A DNA stretch of 64,000 nucleotides from an uncultured Alcaligenaceae bacterium (GTDB lineage Bacteria; Pseudomonadota; Gammaproteobacteria; Burkholderiales; Burkholderiaceae_B), in the NCBI GenBank assembly GCA_937908115.1, contig CALEQZ010000002.1:62001-126000 (forward strand), read 5' to 3'. The notes beneath the pieces were generated by a model. It made no database searches and had not been told where the DNA came from. It worked only from the letters and a program-made list of their open reading frames with translations. Made by a program: the position numbers and the translations under genes. Below, in pieces: positions 50,045 to 57,386 of the stretch; positions within the stretch are counted from its first letter, which is position 1; each line of letters opens with the position of its first letter.

Positions 50045-50469
50045 CAAGACATCCTGACCATCGTGTCGATGTTCTGGGTGGAGCGAGCCACGGCCTTGCC
50101 CACCAGTTCGTACTGCACCGTGACCTGGACGAGCTGGGTTTGCAGCCGCAGCATGTCGCTGATGGCGGGCTGCGCGCCCATGCCGTCCAGGGCATTGGCG
50201 ATGTTTTGCCATTTGGCGGAGAAGTCGGCCGTCGCGCCGCGCAGCCCGGCCAGGATCTGGCCGCCCAGCGTGGACTCCTGCACGGCCGGCGCCGCTGCGA
50301 ATGCCGATTGCACCGCGGCCGGCACACCCGCGAGCCGACCTGGTTCGGGCGCATTCATGACGGCGTTAAAGCGCTCCGCAGCCAGCGCGAGCGGCTCCGG
50401 CCGTGCGGCCGGGGCGGCCGCCGGCAGCGACTGCGCCATGAGAGCGGAGGAAATCGCGGCTATTTCCAT
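50044..50469 (-). CDS. bscI: BscI: inner rod protein (SctI)
   Basis: A 141-residue protein. The C-terminal 90 residues (LGGQILAGLRGATADFSAKW, then MLRLQTQLVQVTVQYELVGKAVARSTQNIDTMVRMS) fit the SctI rod family, which ends with a polymerisation helix. It precedes bscJ directly, as in other injectisome operons. The first 50 residues are Ala/Pro-rich and probably flexible. Confidence 0.92.
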   Translation of the reverse strand: MEIAAISSALMAQSLPAAAPAARPEPLALAAERFNAVMNAPEPGRLAGVPAAVQSAFAAAPAVQESTLGGQILAGLRGATADFSAKWQNIANALDGMGAQPAISDMLRLQTQLVQVTVQYELVGKAVARSTQNIDTMVRMS

Positions 50470-50981
50470 TGCGCGGCTCCATCGGTAAGAAGTGACGAAA
50501 TCGGCGATGAGGCGGCGCTTTCGCGCTGCCAGTCGGATGCGGCATCATCCTGCCCCAGCCCGAGCATCTGGCGCGCAAGCGTGGCGCCGTCGCCAGGCAT
50601 GCCAGCAGCCAAGGCCAGCACGCGCCGGCTTTCGGCGGCATGGCCGGCCAGCTGCAGGGCCAGGCCTCGCCAGGCTTCGACAAGCGACCGCTCCTGGGGA
50701 TCATCCAACCGCGCGTCCTCGAGCAGGCGCACGGCATCGGCGGCACGGCCGGCATTGAGCCAGGCAACGGCCAACCCCACCAAGGGATAGGCGCGGTCGG
50801 GGCGCAGCAGCCTGAGCGCGCCAAATATGGTTTGCGCGCGTGCCACATCGCCCGCTGCAGCCGCCAGCATCCCCACCTCTGCCAGGAAGCGGGCGTCGCC
50901 TGCATCAAGCACAAAAGCCGTCTCCGGGGAGACGGCCTTATCGGCGAGCGCTGCGTCCTGCGCGGCGACGCTATCTGCCAT
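50460..50981 (-). CDS. TPR-like type III secretion protein of unknown role
   Basis: A 173-residue helical protein with two or three TPR-like repeats (FLAEVGMLAAAAGDVARAQTIFGALRLLRPDRAYPLVGLAVAWLNAGRAADAVRLLEDARL). It lies between bcrH2 and bscI and overlaps bscI by 10 bases. It could be a needle-subunit chaperone (SctG-like) or a HrpB1-type TPR protein; sequence alone does not decide. I know of no assigned function in Bordetella. Confidence 0.78.
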   Translation of the reverse strand: MADSVAAQDAALADKAVSPETAFVLDAGDARFLAEVGMLAAAAGDVARAQTIFGALRLLRPDRAYPLVGLAVAWLNAGRAADAVRLLEDARLDDPQERSLVEAWRGLALQLAGHAAESRRVLALAAGMPGDGATLARQMLGLGQDDAASDWQRESAASSPISSLLTDGAAQWK

Positions 50982-51012
50982 GGTGATCCAAGTCCAATCG
51001 CATGAACGTCCC

Positions 51013-51498
51013 TCAATGTGCCGGGCGACCGCCCACCAGCCCCATCAGCACCTGGGCACGCGGCTTCCACGCGTCGTACTGGCCGCCGGCCTCGGCGATG
51101 CAGCGCAGCACCCGGTCGAGCTCCTGGCGCGCCTCTTCGGTCCGGCCCAGCATGAGCAGGCATTCGGCCGCCTGCAGTGCGGCTTCGGGACTGCCCGGAA
51201 ACAGCGTGGTCATGAGCGAGTACATGCTGACGGCTTCTTCGTAGCGCTCGCACATCTGCAGGCACAGCGCCAGGCCGGCGATGTAGTGCTTGCGGGTCGG
51301 CCCGTAGGTGGCGAGCAAGGCGAACACCGGCAGCGCCTGAGCGTACTGCCCTTGGATGACGTGCGCATAGGCGAGCGCGTAAATAACCTCAAGCTGCTCG
51401 TTCGTCAAGCGCGAGCTGGAAGGCAGCGCCTGCAGGCCGTCGTACAGCTTTTGGCCGAATTCGCCGCGCTGCGCGGCGGCCGGGTCGGTTCGGGACAT
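51013..51498 (-). CDS. bcrH2: BcrH2: class II (SycD/LcrH-type) translocator chaperone
   Basis: A 161-residue TPR chaperone: LEVIYALAYAHVIQGQYAQALPVFALLATYGPTRKHYIAGLALCLQMCERYEEAVSMYSL. Class II chaperones hold hydrophobic translocators soluble before export. Start at 51498, with GGAGAAG upstream. It lies next to bopB, its probable client. A second member of this family (bcrH1) lies upstream near bopD. Confidence 0.93.
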   Translation of the reverse strand: MSRTDPAAAQRGEFGQKLYDGLQALPSSSRLTNEQLEVIYALAYAHVIQGQYAQALPVFALLATYGPTRKHYIAGLALCLQMCERYEEAVSMYSLMTTLFPGSPEAALQAAECLLMLGRTEEARQELDRVLRCIAEAGGQYDAWKPRAQVLMGLVGGRPAH

Positions 51499-51528
51499 GT
51501 GCTTCTCCTTCATCTGCCGGTGCGCCAC

Positions 51529-52815
51529 TCAGACCGTGGCCTTGCTGCCCATGTTCATGGCGATCTGGGTCATGCTGTCGGTCGTGCCGGCAATCATCTT
51601 GCTGACGATCTGCGCGCTCTCCTCGATCTGCTGGATGATCTTCTTGATCTCCTCGCGGTCCTCTTCCATCTGCTTTTGCAGCTTCATCATCATCGCCTCG
51701 AGTTCCTTCTTGTCGGCGATGGCCGCCTCCGCCTCCTTCTGGCTTTGCGCCTTGGAGATTTCCAGGCCGCCCTGCGCGGCCTGGGTGGTGCCGGAGACCA
51801 CGGCCGACGACGCCGTGATGACAGTGTTCAAGCTCTTGACCGACTGGAGGATGGTGGCGTTGGCCACCTGCGTGGCGCTACCGGCTGCCGACGCCCCGCC
51901 GGTCATGACCGCCATGGCGATGCCCACGCCGATGGCCGCGACGATGCCCAGCGCCATGCCGATGTAGCCGGCCGTTTGCTCGTCGGCGCCGGCCAGCAGC
52001 GCGATGCCTTGGGCCATGTTGCCCAGCAGCGACGGCTCGATGGCCAGCATGATGGGGCAGGCAAGCGACAGCGCCCCACCGACGATCTTGCAGATGTTTT
52101 CGGCCACCTTGGGGTCGACCCCACACACGTCGGTCAGGAACTTGCCGACGGTATGCTGGATCAGGCTGTTGATGCTGATTTCCGGCCCACCGCATTCCTG
52201 CGAAATGGCATTGGCCAGCGACATGGTGGCGCTGATGGCGCCCACGACGGCCAGGGCCAGCAAGGGCGCGGCGGCGCCGCCCGTGGCCGCCGTGGCCACC
52301 GCGGCAGCCACGACCGTTGCGATGGCCGCCACGGCCGCGAAGATCTTGCCGATCCAGCCGAAGATCTTGCCAAAGATCCCCTTGGAGTTGGCCTCCTCGT
52401 ATTTCTTGACCCACTCCTGGATCTTCTCTAGCTGCTTCTCGGTGTTTTTCTCGGCCTTGATGCGCGCCGATTCCAGGCTATTGTGCGAGGCCTTGAGCTG
52501 CTCGTCCTGCGACTTGCTGCGCAGGCTGCGCAGCAAGTCGATCATGTCGTTGGCGCTGAAGGTCACCGACGGCGAGTCGATGCGCGGCGCGCCCTTGCGG
52601 TCGACCAGCGGATCGTCGCCGCCGCCTTGCCCGTATTCGTCATACTGCTTGGCAATGGCCAGGACGTCCTGGTAGAACTTCTCCAGGTCAACGTTGTTGA
52701 CGGCGCCGCCCTGCACAATGGCGGCCCCGGCGTTGCCGCCGGCAGCGTCGGCGGCGCCGCTGGTGCCCGACGGCGGAACGTAATTGGCCCCGGTGGTGGG
52801 AATGGTCGTAGTCAT
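51529..52815 (-). CDS. bopB: BopB: pore-forming translocator (SctE/YopB type)
   Basis: A 428-residue secreted translocator. It has two strong hydrophobic regions, at about 160-220 (VAAIATVVAAAVATAATGGAAAPLLALAVVGAISATMSLANAIS) and about 275-315 (AGYIGMALGIVAAIGVGIAMAVMTGGASAAG), flanked by coiled coil (EKNTEKQLEKIQEWVKKYEE and EAEAAIADKKELEAMMMKLQKQMEEDREEIKKIIQQIEE). With BopD it forms the host-membrane pore. There is no signal peptide, as expected for a type III substrate. Confidence 0.95.
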   Translation of the reverse strand: MTTTIPTTGANYVPPSGTSGAADAAGGNAGAAIVQGGAVNNVDLEKFYQDVLAIAKQYDEYGQGGGDDPLVDRKGAPRIDSPSVTFSANDMIDLLRSLRSKSQDEQLKASHNSLESARIKAEKNTEKQLEKIQEWVKKYEEANSKGIFGKIFGWIGKIFAAVAAIATVVAAAVATAATGGAAAPLLALAVVGAISATMSLANAISQECGGPEISINSLIQHTVGKFLTDVCGVDPKVAENICKIVGGALSLACPIMLAIEPSLLGNMAQGIALLAGADEQTAGYIGMALGIVAAIGVGIAMAVMTGGASAAGSATQVANATILQSVKSLNTVITASSAVVSGTTQAAQGGLEISKAQSQKEAEAAIADKKELEAMMMKLQKQMEEDREEIKKIIQQIEESAQIVSKMIAGTTDSMTQIAMNMGSKATV

Positions 52816-52844
52816 GGTCGTTGCGCTCCTTGCCGACGTTGTGC

Positions 52845-53672
52845 TCAGACGTTGCGCGCGATGCCGCGCACTGTCTCGTTGCGGGCCTGGTCGATCGCCC
52901 CGAGCTTTTCACGCACGTCGCGGATGATGTCCATCATTTGCTGCATCAGGTCGTTGGCCTGCTGCACGCCCTGTTCCTGCACCTTGGCCTGGGCCTCGTA
53001 CTCAGCCCGCTTGGCGTCGTGCTCGGCTGCCGCCCGCTCCTTGCCGGCGGCAGCCATGGAGCCAATGCCGCCCATGACGCCGCCCGTGGACTGGGCCAAG
53101 CCCGACATCAGCTTCGCCTTGTTGTCGAAGGTTTTTGCTTCGATGCTTTCGGGCTCGGCCTTGATTCCCTTGGCGCCGTAGACGGCCGAAGCCACGCTCA
53201 ACCCCGCGGACATGACCCCGCCCGCGATCTGGAAGCTGCCCTGGATGATGGCCGCTTGCAGGCGCTGCTCGGCAGCTTCGCGGATTTCGTCGGCGGCGTT
53301 CATCAGGTTGGTGACCTGCGCCTGCAGCGACGCGGCGCGCGCCTCGCGCGCCATGTTGCGCATTTCCTGTGCGCATTTCTGGAACAAGGCCATCACCGAG
53401 TAGATGTCGATGGCCACGTCGCTGGCGGTGAACTTGCCGAACGGGTCGCCGACTTCTTTTCCCGCCCCCTCGGGTGCGGGCAGCATCGCGTTGACCAGCG
53501 ACTGGACGCGGTTGACGACGTCGTTGGATTCCAGGCCGATCAGCTTGAGCGCGGTTTGGAGCGTGATGCCGGTGGTTTCCACCGCCTTGCGGGTGGCGGG
53601 ATCGAGCGTTTTGGGATCCACCCCGGGCGGGATGTATCCGGGCGGGAAGGTGGATTGCAGAGAGATCGTCAT
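52845..53672 (-). CDS. bopD: BopD: minor translocator (SctB/YopD type)
   Basis: A 275-residue secreted protein with a Pro-rich start (FPPGYIPPGVDPKTLDPATRK), one hydrophobic stretch at about 145-170 (IIQGSFQIAGGVMSAGLSVASAVYG), and a long C-terminal coiled coil (KERAAAEHDAKRAEYEAQAKVQEQGVQQANDLMQQMMDIIRDVREKL). It partners BopB and lies 29 bases upstream of it. A promoter-like element of the BtrS class precedes it by about 60 bases. Confidence 0.93.
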   Translation of the reverse strand: MTISLQSTFPPGYIPPGVDPKTLDPATRKAVETTGITLQTALKLIGLESNDVVNRVQSLVNAMLPAPEGAGKEVGDPFGKFTASDVAIDIYSVMALFQKCAQEMRNMAREARAASLQAQVTNLMNAADEIREAAEQRLQAAIIQGSFQIAGGVMSAGLSVASAVYGAKGIKAEPESIEAKTFDNKAKLMSGLAQSTGGVMGGIGSMAAAGKERAAAEHDAKRAEYEAQAKVQEQGVQQANDLMQQMMDIIRDVREKLGAIDQARNETVRGIARNV

Positions 53673-53733
53673 GATGGCTCCCGGAATGCTGTCGTGGTGC
53701 GATGGGCGGCGTGTTCTGCCCTATACGGACACT

Positions 53734-53761
53734 ATGTGGACGTCACGCGGCAAAACGTTCC
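53734..53761 (-). promoter_or_regulatory. Weaker BtrS/HrpL-like promoter before bopD
   Basis: On the minus strand GGAACG-N16-CCACATA lies between bcrH1 and bopD. The CCAC-x2-A -10 element is closer to the classical HrpL consensus than the other sites, while the sixth -35 base and the spacer differ. It could give bopD-bopB an internal start. Confidence 0.42.
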
Positions 53762-53773
53762 ATGCCAGCGCCG

Positions 53774-54274
53774 TCACGCACGGCCCGCCTTTTTGGCCCG
53801 TAGCGCCTTGAGCAGCGCCTGCGCCCGCGACCGGATGGCATCGTGCTCGCCAGGCTTGCACAGCGCATCCACCAGTTCCAGCGATTCAGCGGCCTCGTCG
53901 GGCCGGCCCAGCGCCAACAGGCATTCGGCGCAGTGGTAGACCGGCGCCGGATCGTCCAGGCGCATCACCGTCACGATCATGTAGTGTTGCAGCGCCTCCT
54001 CGTAGCGCTTGGTCATTTGCATGGCGCCGGCCAGCGCCATCTGGTAGCGCGACTCCATGTGGTCATAGGCGACCAGCTGGGCGAAGATCTTGAAGGCATC
54101 CTCGTACTTGCCTTGGGCGTAAAGCGAATGACCGTAGGTATACATGGCCTCGCACTCCTGCCGGGTCAAGCCCATGGCCTGGCCGAGCGTGCCGCCCGCC
54201 TTCCATAACCCGATCATGCTTTCCGCCAGGCCGGCCGCATCCTGCTGCACGGCAGTGTTTTCTTGCGCGCTCAT
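53774..54274 (-). CDS. bcrH1: BcrH1: class II (SycD/LcrH-type) translocator chaperone
   Basis: A 166-residue TPR chaperone with three repeats (CEAMYTYGHSLYAQGKYEDAFKIFAQLVAYDHMESRYQMALAGAMQMTKRYEEALQHYMIV, then PAPVYHCAECLLALGRPDEAAESLEL). It lies between btc22 and bopD; BopD is the probable client. The basic tail RAKKAGRA differs from BcrH2, though the TPR core is clearly related. Confidence 0.93.
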   Translation of the reverse strand: MSAQENTAVQQDAAGLAESMIGLWKAGGTLGQAMGLTRQECEAMYTYGHSLYAQGKYEDAFKIFAQLVAYDHMESRYQMALAGAMQMTKRYEEALQHYMIVTVMRLDDPAPVYHCAECLLALGRPDEAAESLELVDALCKPGEHDAIRSRAQALLKALRAKKAGRA

Positions 54275-54328
54275 TGGATATCCTCGTTGTGCGCCCCCAG
54301 CCGCGGCGCGGCGGGGCGCTATGGGGTT

Positions 54329-54613
54329 TCAGATCATGTTGCGCATCCGGCGCGGCCCGCCCGCTCGCGGCGTGGCGTTGGCAAAGCTCAACCGCGCGGC
54401 CTCTTCGGCCACTTCGCGCTCCACGTCCTCCATGTCCTTGCGGAACAGGGCCTCGGCCTCCGCACGCGCCTGCGCCAGCTGGGCGGAGTCTGCCGAGGCG
54501 GCTGCACCCGCCGTCTGGCGCAGGATGTCTTCGGTGGCCGAGAGGCTGCGCATGGTCTGTTCGATCAGCGCCTGCGCCTCGCGCATGATTTCTTCGGGCG
54601 TCTTGGTGGCCAT
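54329..54613 (-). CDS. btc22: Btc22-like small coiled-coil chaperone for Bsp22
   Basis: A 94-residue, highly helical, acidic protein (EEIMREAQALIEQTMRSLSATEDILRQ, QLAQARAEAEALFRKDMEDVEREVAEEAARLSFA), ending in a basic tail RRMRNMI. It lies between bsp22 and bcrH1, the place of B. bronchiseptica Btc22, reported (from memory) to stabilise Bsp22 and aid its secretion. With two Bsp22 paralogues upstream, it must serve both or only one. Confidence 0.75.
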   Translation of the reverse strand: MATKTPEEIMREAQALIEQTMRSLSATEDILRQTAGAAASADSAQLAQARAEAEALFRKDMEDVEREVAEEAARLSFANATPRAGGPRRMRNMI

Positions 54614-54630
54614 GACTACGACGTCTTCCC

Positions 54631-55254
54631 TTAAATGTTGCGGATGATATTGGTGTTGGCGTCGGTGTGCTTCTTCTGCGTGTTGGTCAGGATCTCGATC
54701 GACTCGTTCTTCTTGTTGTTCAGGCTTTGCAGCCGCAGCATGTCCATCTGCTGGTTGTTGCTCTCGGCATCGATCAGGCCCTTGACCTTGGTGATCGCCG
54801 TGTCGATTTCGCTTTTGGTGGTGCTGCCCGTGACGATGTTGGTCCCAGTCACCAGCTTGCCCGCGCTGCCGTCTTGGCGTTCGTCCTTATTCGGCGTGCG
54901 CTGGCCGGTGCGACTCTTGAACCCCAGATCGGTGATGCCGGCGGCGAGAATGGCATCGTTCAGCGGGATTTCATATTGCTTGATCTTCTCGTTGGTCCAA
55001 TCCTTGGCCTTGGGTTTGTCGTCGGGATCCGTGCCTTCGATCTGGGTCGCGTAGGCATTCAGCCGCGTAAGCACGTCGTTGAGCTTGGCGATTTGCTTGT
55101 TGCGCGCCTCCACCGCCTTGACCTGGTCGACCAGCTGTTGGTCCAGCAGCTTGACGCGATCGCTTTGGACCATCTGGATAAGCGTCTGGATGTCTCCGGA
55201 CGCGACCAACTGGGCGATGTCGACGGGAAGGGAGCTGCCGATGGTATTGCTCAT
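54631..55254 (-). CDS. bsp22: Bsp22-family tip/filament protein, downstream copy
   Basis: A 207-residue type III secreted protein. Bsp22 caps the needle and polymerises into a sheath that contacts host cells. The N-terminal helix pair (SGDIQTLIQMVQSDRVKLLDQQLVDQVKAVEARNKQIAKLNDVLTRLNAY) and the C-terminal helix (AESNNQQMDMLRLQSLNNKKNESIEILTNTQKKHTD) are nearly the same as in the upstream copy, while residues about 75-145 are unrelated in detail (SRTGQRTPNKDERQDGSAGK here). Which copy is the orthologue of the classical bsp22 cannot be decided here. Confidence 0.88.
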   Translation of the reverse strand: MSNTIGSSLPVDIAQLVASGDIQTLIQMVQSDRVKLLDQQLVDQVKAVEARNKQIAKLNDVLTRLNAYATQIEGTDPDDKPKAKDWTNEKIKQYEIPLNDAILAAGITDLGFKSRTGQRTPNKDERQDGSAGKLVTGTNIVTGSTTKSEIDTAITKVKGLIDAESNNQQMDMLRLQSLNNKKNESIEILTNTQKKHTDANTNIIRNI

Positions 55255-55263
55255 GATCTGGGT

Positions 55264-55296
55264 CCTCGTCGGTACGAGGCCGCCGGGGTGGCGGCC
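55264..55296 (-). other. Overlapping hairpins between the two bsp22 copies
   Basis: CCTCGT (55264-55269) with ACGAGG (55274-55279), and GGCCGCC (55278-55284) with GGCGGCC (55290-55296), are perfect stems of 6 and 7 bases that share two bases. They fill the 48-base spacer between the tandem genes. They could stabilise the upstream message or attenuate the downstream copy. Confidence 0.5.
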
Positions 55297-55302
55297 AGGA
55301 TC

Positions 55303-55920
55303 TTAGAAGTTGCGGATGATGTTGGTGGCCGAGTCGGTGTGCTTCTTCTGCGTATTGGTCAGGATCTCGACCGACTCGTTCTTCTTGTTGTTCAGGCTCT
55401 GCAGCCGCAGCATGTCCATCTGCTGGTTGTTGCTTTCGGCATCGATCATGCCCTTGATCTTGTTGATGGCCGCGTCGATCTGCGACTTCGTCGTACCGCC
55501 GTTGCAGGTGTTGGTCTGCCCACGGATGACGTGGCCATGGCCGTCGTCGATGCTCTGGCCCTTTTCGGGGGTGACCCGGCCGTCGCCCGTAAAGCCCATG
55601 TCAGTGATCCCGGCCGCCCTGATAGCGTCGTTCAGCGGGATTTCCAATTTGTCGACCTTGTCCCAGTCCCAGTCCTTGACCGTGCTGTTGGGCTCGGTGC
55701 CGCTTATGGCCCCTTGGAAGGCCGTCAACTTGGTCAGCACGTCGTTGAGCTTGGCGATCTGGTCGTTGCGCGATTTCACGGCGCTGACCTGGTCGACCAG
55801 TTGCTGGTCCAGCAGGCGGATACGCTCGCTCTGGACCATTTGGATAATGGTTTGCAAGTCGCCAGTGGCCACGATGGCGCTCAGATTGATGCTGCCGGAT
55901 CCACTGATCGGTGAACTCAT
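55303..55920 (-). CDS. bsp22: Bsp22-family tip/filament protein, promoter-proximal copy
   Basis: A 205-residue paralogue of the following gene. N-terminal helices (GDLQTIIQMVQSERIRLLDQQLVDQVSAVKSRNDQIAKLNDVLTKL) and the C-terminal helix (AESNNQQMDMLRLQSLNNKKNESVEILTNTQKKHTD) match the second copy; the middle differs (GDGRVTPEKGQSIDDGHGHV, and NTCNGG, which carries the only Cys). The start has AAGGGG upstream. It is the first gene of the long bsc operon, about 60 bases downstream of a BtrS-type promoter. The gene length is what I recall for Bordetella bsp22. Confidence 0.9.
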   Translation of the reverse strand: MSSPISGSGSINLSAIVATGDLQTIIQMVQSERIRLLDQQLVDQVSAVKSRNDQIAKLNDVLTKLTAFQGAISGTEPNSTVKDWDWDKVDKLEIPLNDAIRAAGITDMGFTGDGRVTPEKGQSIDDGHGHVIRGQTNTCNGGTTKSQIDAAINKIKGMIDAESNNQQMDMLRLQSLNNKKNESVEILTNTQKKHTDSATNIIRNF

Positions 55921-55980
55921 GATGGTTTCCCCTTCAACTGATTGGCCGTGAAAGCCGGCCAGGCCTCACGCTTCCCCCGG

Positions 55981-56008
55981 TGAGTAACAGGCTGGGCCCG
56001 GGAGTTCC
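55981..56008 (-). promoter_or_regulatory. BtrS-type promoter for the bsp22-bscC operon
   Basis: On the minus strand GGAACT-N15-TTACTCA lies 61 bases before the first bsp22 start codon. It matches the HrpL-family pattern (GGAACC-N15/16-CCACNNA) with TT for CC. The 359-base gap (55921-56279) holds only this site, its plus-strand counterpart and GC-rich spacer; no further gene is seen. Confidence 0.65.
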
Positions 56009-56216
56009 GCGCCGGGTCACACCCGGAGGGCGCGGCCGCGGCCGTATCCGCCACGCGTCGCATCCGGCTCGCGCATGAGAGCACCGACGGCCTGGTGCAA
56101 CCACGACCAAATCAGGGTTAACCCGCCCCAGCTGCGAAAGGCGCAACCCCAGCGGGGCGTCCCTCTATACGGCGGCCAGCGCCCGTTGGCCAGCCAAGGG
56201 CCCGACGACCTTTCAG

Positions 56217-56244
56217 GGAACCTTTCCGGCGCGTTTGTTACTAC
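56217..56244 (+). promoter_or_regulatory. BtrS-type promoter for the bopN-bscF operon
   Basis: GGAACC-N15-TTACTAC, with an exact HrpL-type -35 element and the same spacing as the divergent site. It ends 35 bases before the bopN ATG. An in-frame TTG at 56235 overlaps the promoter's -10 element and so is unlikely to be a start codon. Confidence 0.68.
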
Positions 56245-56279
56245 CGCTGCAACAAGCGTCAAAGCTCAACGGCTCAACC

Positions 56280-57386
56280 ATGATTCACCTCGATCCCGCC
56301 GGCATCTCGCCCGGCCACCCTTCCCTGGGCCAGCGGCCCGGCATGGACGCCGGCCAGCCGCAGACCGGCACGCTGTTGGGGGAAAAGGCGGTCGACATTT
56401 CGGGCGAAATCTCCTCGCTGGGCGACGCGGCCGAGGAAATCAGCCTGCACATGGCCGAAAAATCCGAGGACAAGCACCATGCCGAGCGCAAGGTGAAGTC
56501 CGAGCGGCCGCCGCAGCTGCTGCAGCCGGCCGAAATCGTCGAGATGCTGGAGCAGGCCAGGGATCCGGACGCGCAGGCCAAGCTGGACGCCCTGGCCCAG
56601 AAGCTGCTGTCGGGCACAGGGTCGCCGCGACAGCAGGCCGCCGAGTCCTTCGGCGACGTGTCCAAGCAGTACCTGGCCTTGCAGTACGCCCTGCGCCAAG
56701 GCGAACGAGAAAACGCCAGCGCCGAGCTGCTCGAATCCCTGCGCGATGCTCTGGCCGACCTCGAGATCGAAAGCGGCCCGCAGATCCGCGCCGGGCTCAA
56801 CACGCTACGCACGGCCGGCGAGTTCGCGCAAGACGCCCAAGGTGTCGAGGCCTTCCAGAACACCTATCGCGACATCGTCCTGGGCGAGAACACGCTGGGA
56901 AAGACCCTGGACCTGGCCCTGCAGCGCTTCGGCGGCAAGGACGTCGCCCGGGGCCTGGCACAGTTGGTCGCCGCCCTGGGCCAGGACTTGGCCAGCGCCC
57001 GGCCTTCGACCGAGCCCAGCAAACTGCAGGCGCTGACCGCCGACCTGTATCACCTGCAGGTAGCCGTCACCGTCCTGGAAGGTTGCGGCGAGCTCTCCGC
57101 CCGGCTCAAAGACGATGGCCTGGGCGCGGTCGATAGCGAGCGGCTCATGCGCGACCTGGTCGGCATCACCGGCGAGAAATGGCTCAGCGACTCGCGCTTT
57201 ACCACGCTGGCCACCCAACATCGCGTGGCCTCGGTGGAAGGACGAATCGTCTTCCTGACCGGCGTCAAGACCATGCTGCGCGAGCTGCCCGTCCAGGTGT
57301 TTCCCGACCCCGACGCGCGGCAGTCGGTCCTGAATGCCGTGCAGGGCGCCCTTGACATCGCCATCGACGAGGAAGACCAACAATGA
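56280..57386 (+). CDS. bopN: BopN: secretion gatekeeper, YopN-TyeA type (SctW)
   Basis: A 368-residue HrpJ/YopN-family protein that blocks premature effector secretion and is itself secreted. The YopN-like part is about residues 30-270 (VDISGEISSLGDAAEEISLHMAEKSEDKHHAERKVK). A TyeA-like end is at about 285-368 (RLMRDLVGITGEKWLSDSRFTTLATQHRVASVEGRIVFLTGVKTMLRELPVQVFPDPDARQSVL). The total equals YopN plus TyeA, so it appears to be a natural fusion, and no separate tyeA gene is seen. The ATG at 56280 is preferred to the upstream TTG. Confidence 0.92.
   Translation: MIHLDPAGISPGHPSLGQRPGMDAGQPQTGTLLGEKAVDISGEISSLGDAAEEISLHMAEKSEDKHHAERKVKSERPPQLLQPAEIVEMLEQARDPDAQAKLDALAQKLLSGTGSPRQQAAESFGDVSKQYLALQYALRQGERENASAELLESLRDALADLEIESGPQIRAGLNTLRTAGEFAQDAQGVEAFQNTYRDIVLGENTLGKTLDLALQRFGGKDVARGLAQLVAALGQDLASARPSTEPSKLQALTADLYHLQVAVTVLEGCGELSARLKDDGLGAVDSERLMRDLVGITGEKWLSDSRFTTLATQHRVASVEGRIVFLTGVKTMLRELPVQVFPDPDARQSVLNAVQGALDIAIDEEDQQ

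Noticed and set aside
50827..52431. Plus-strand 534-codon frame opposite bcrH2 and bopB
   Set aside because: Antisense of translocator and chaperone genes; low-complexity His/Asp/Leu-rich translation.
56235..56279. TTG start giving BopN 15 more residues
   Set aside because: It overlaps the -10 element of the promoter that should transcribe bopN, so it would not be on the message.
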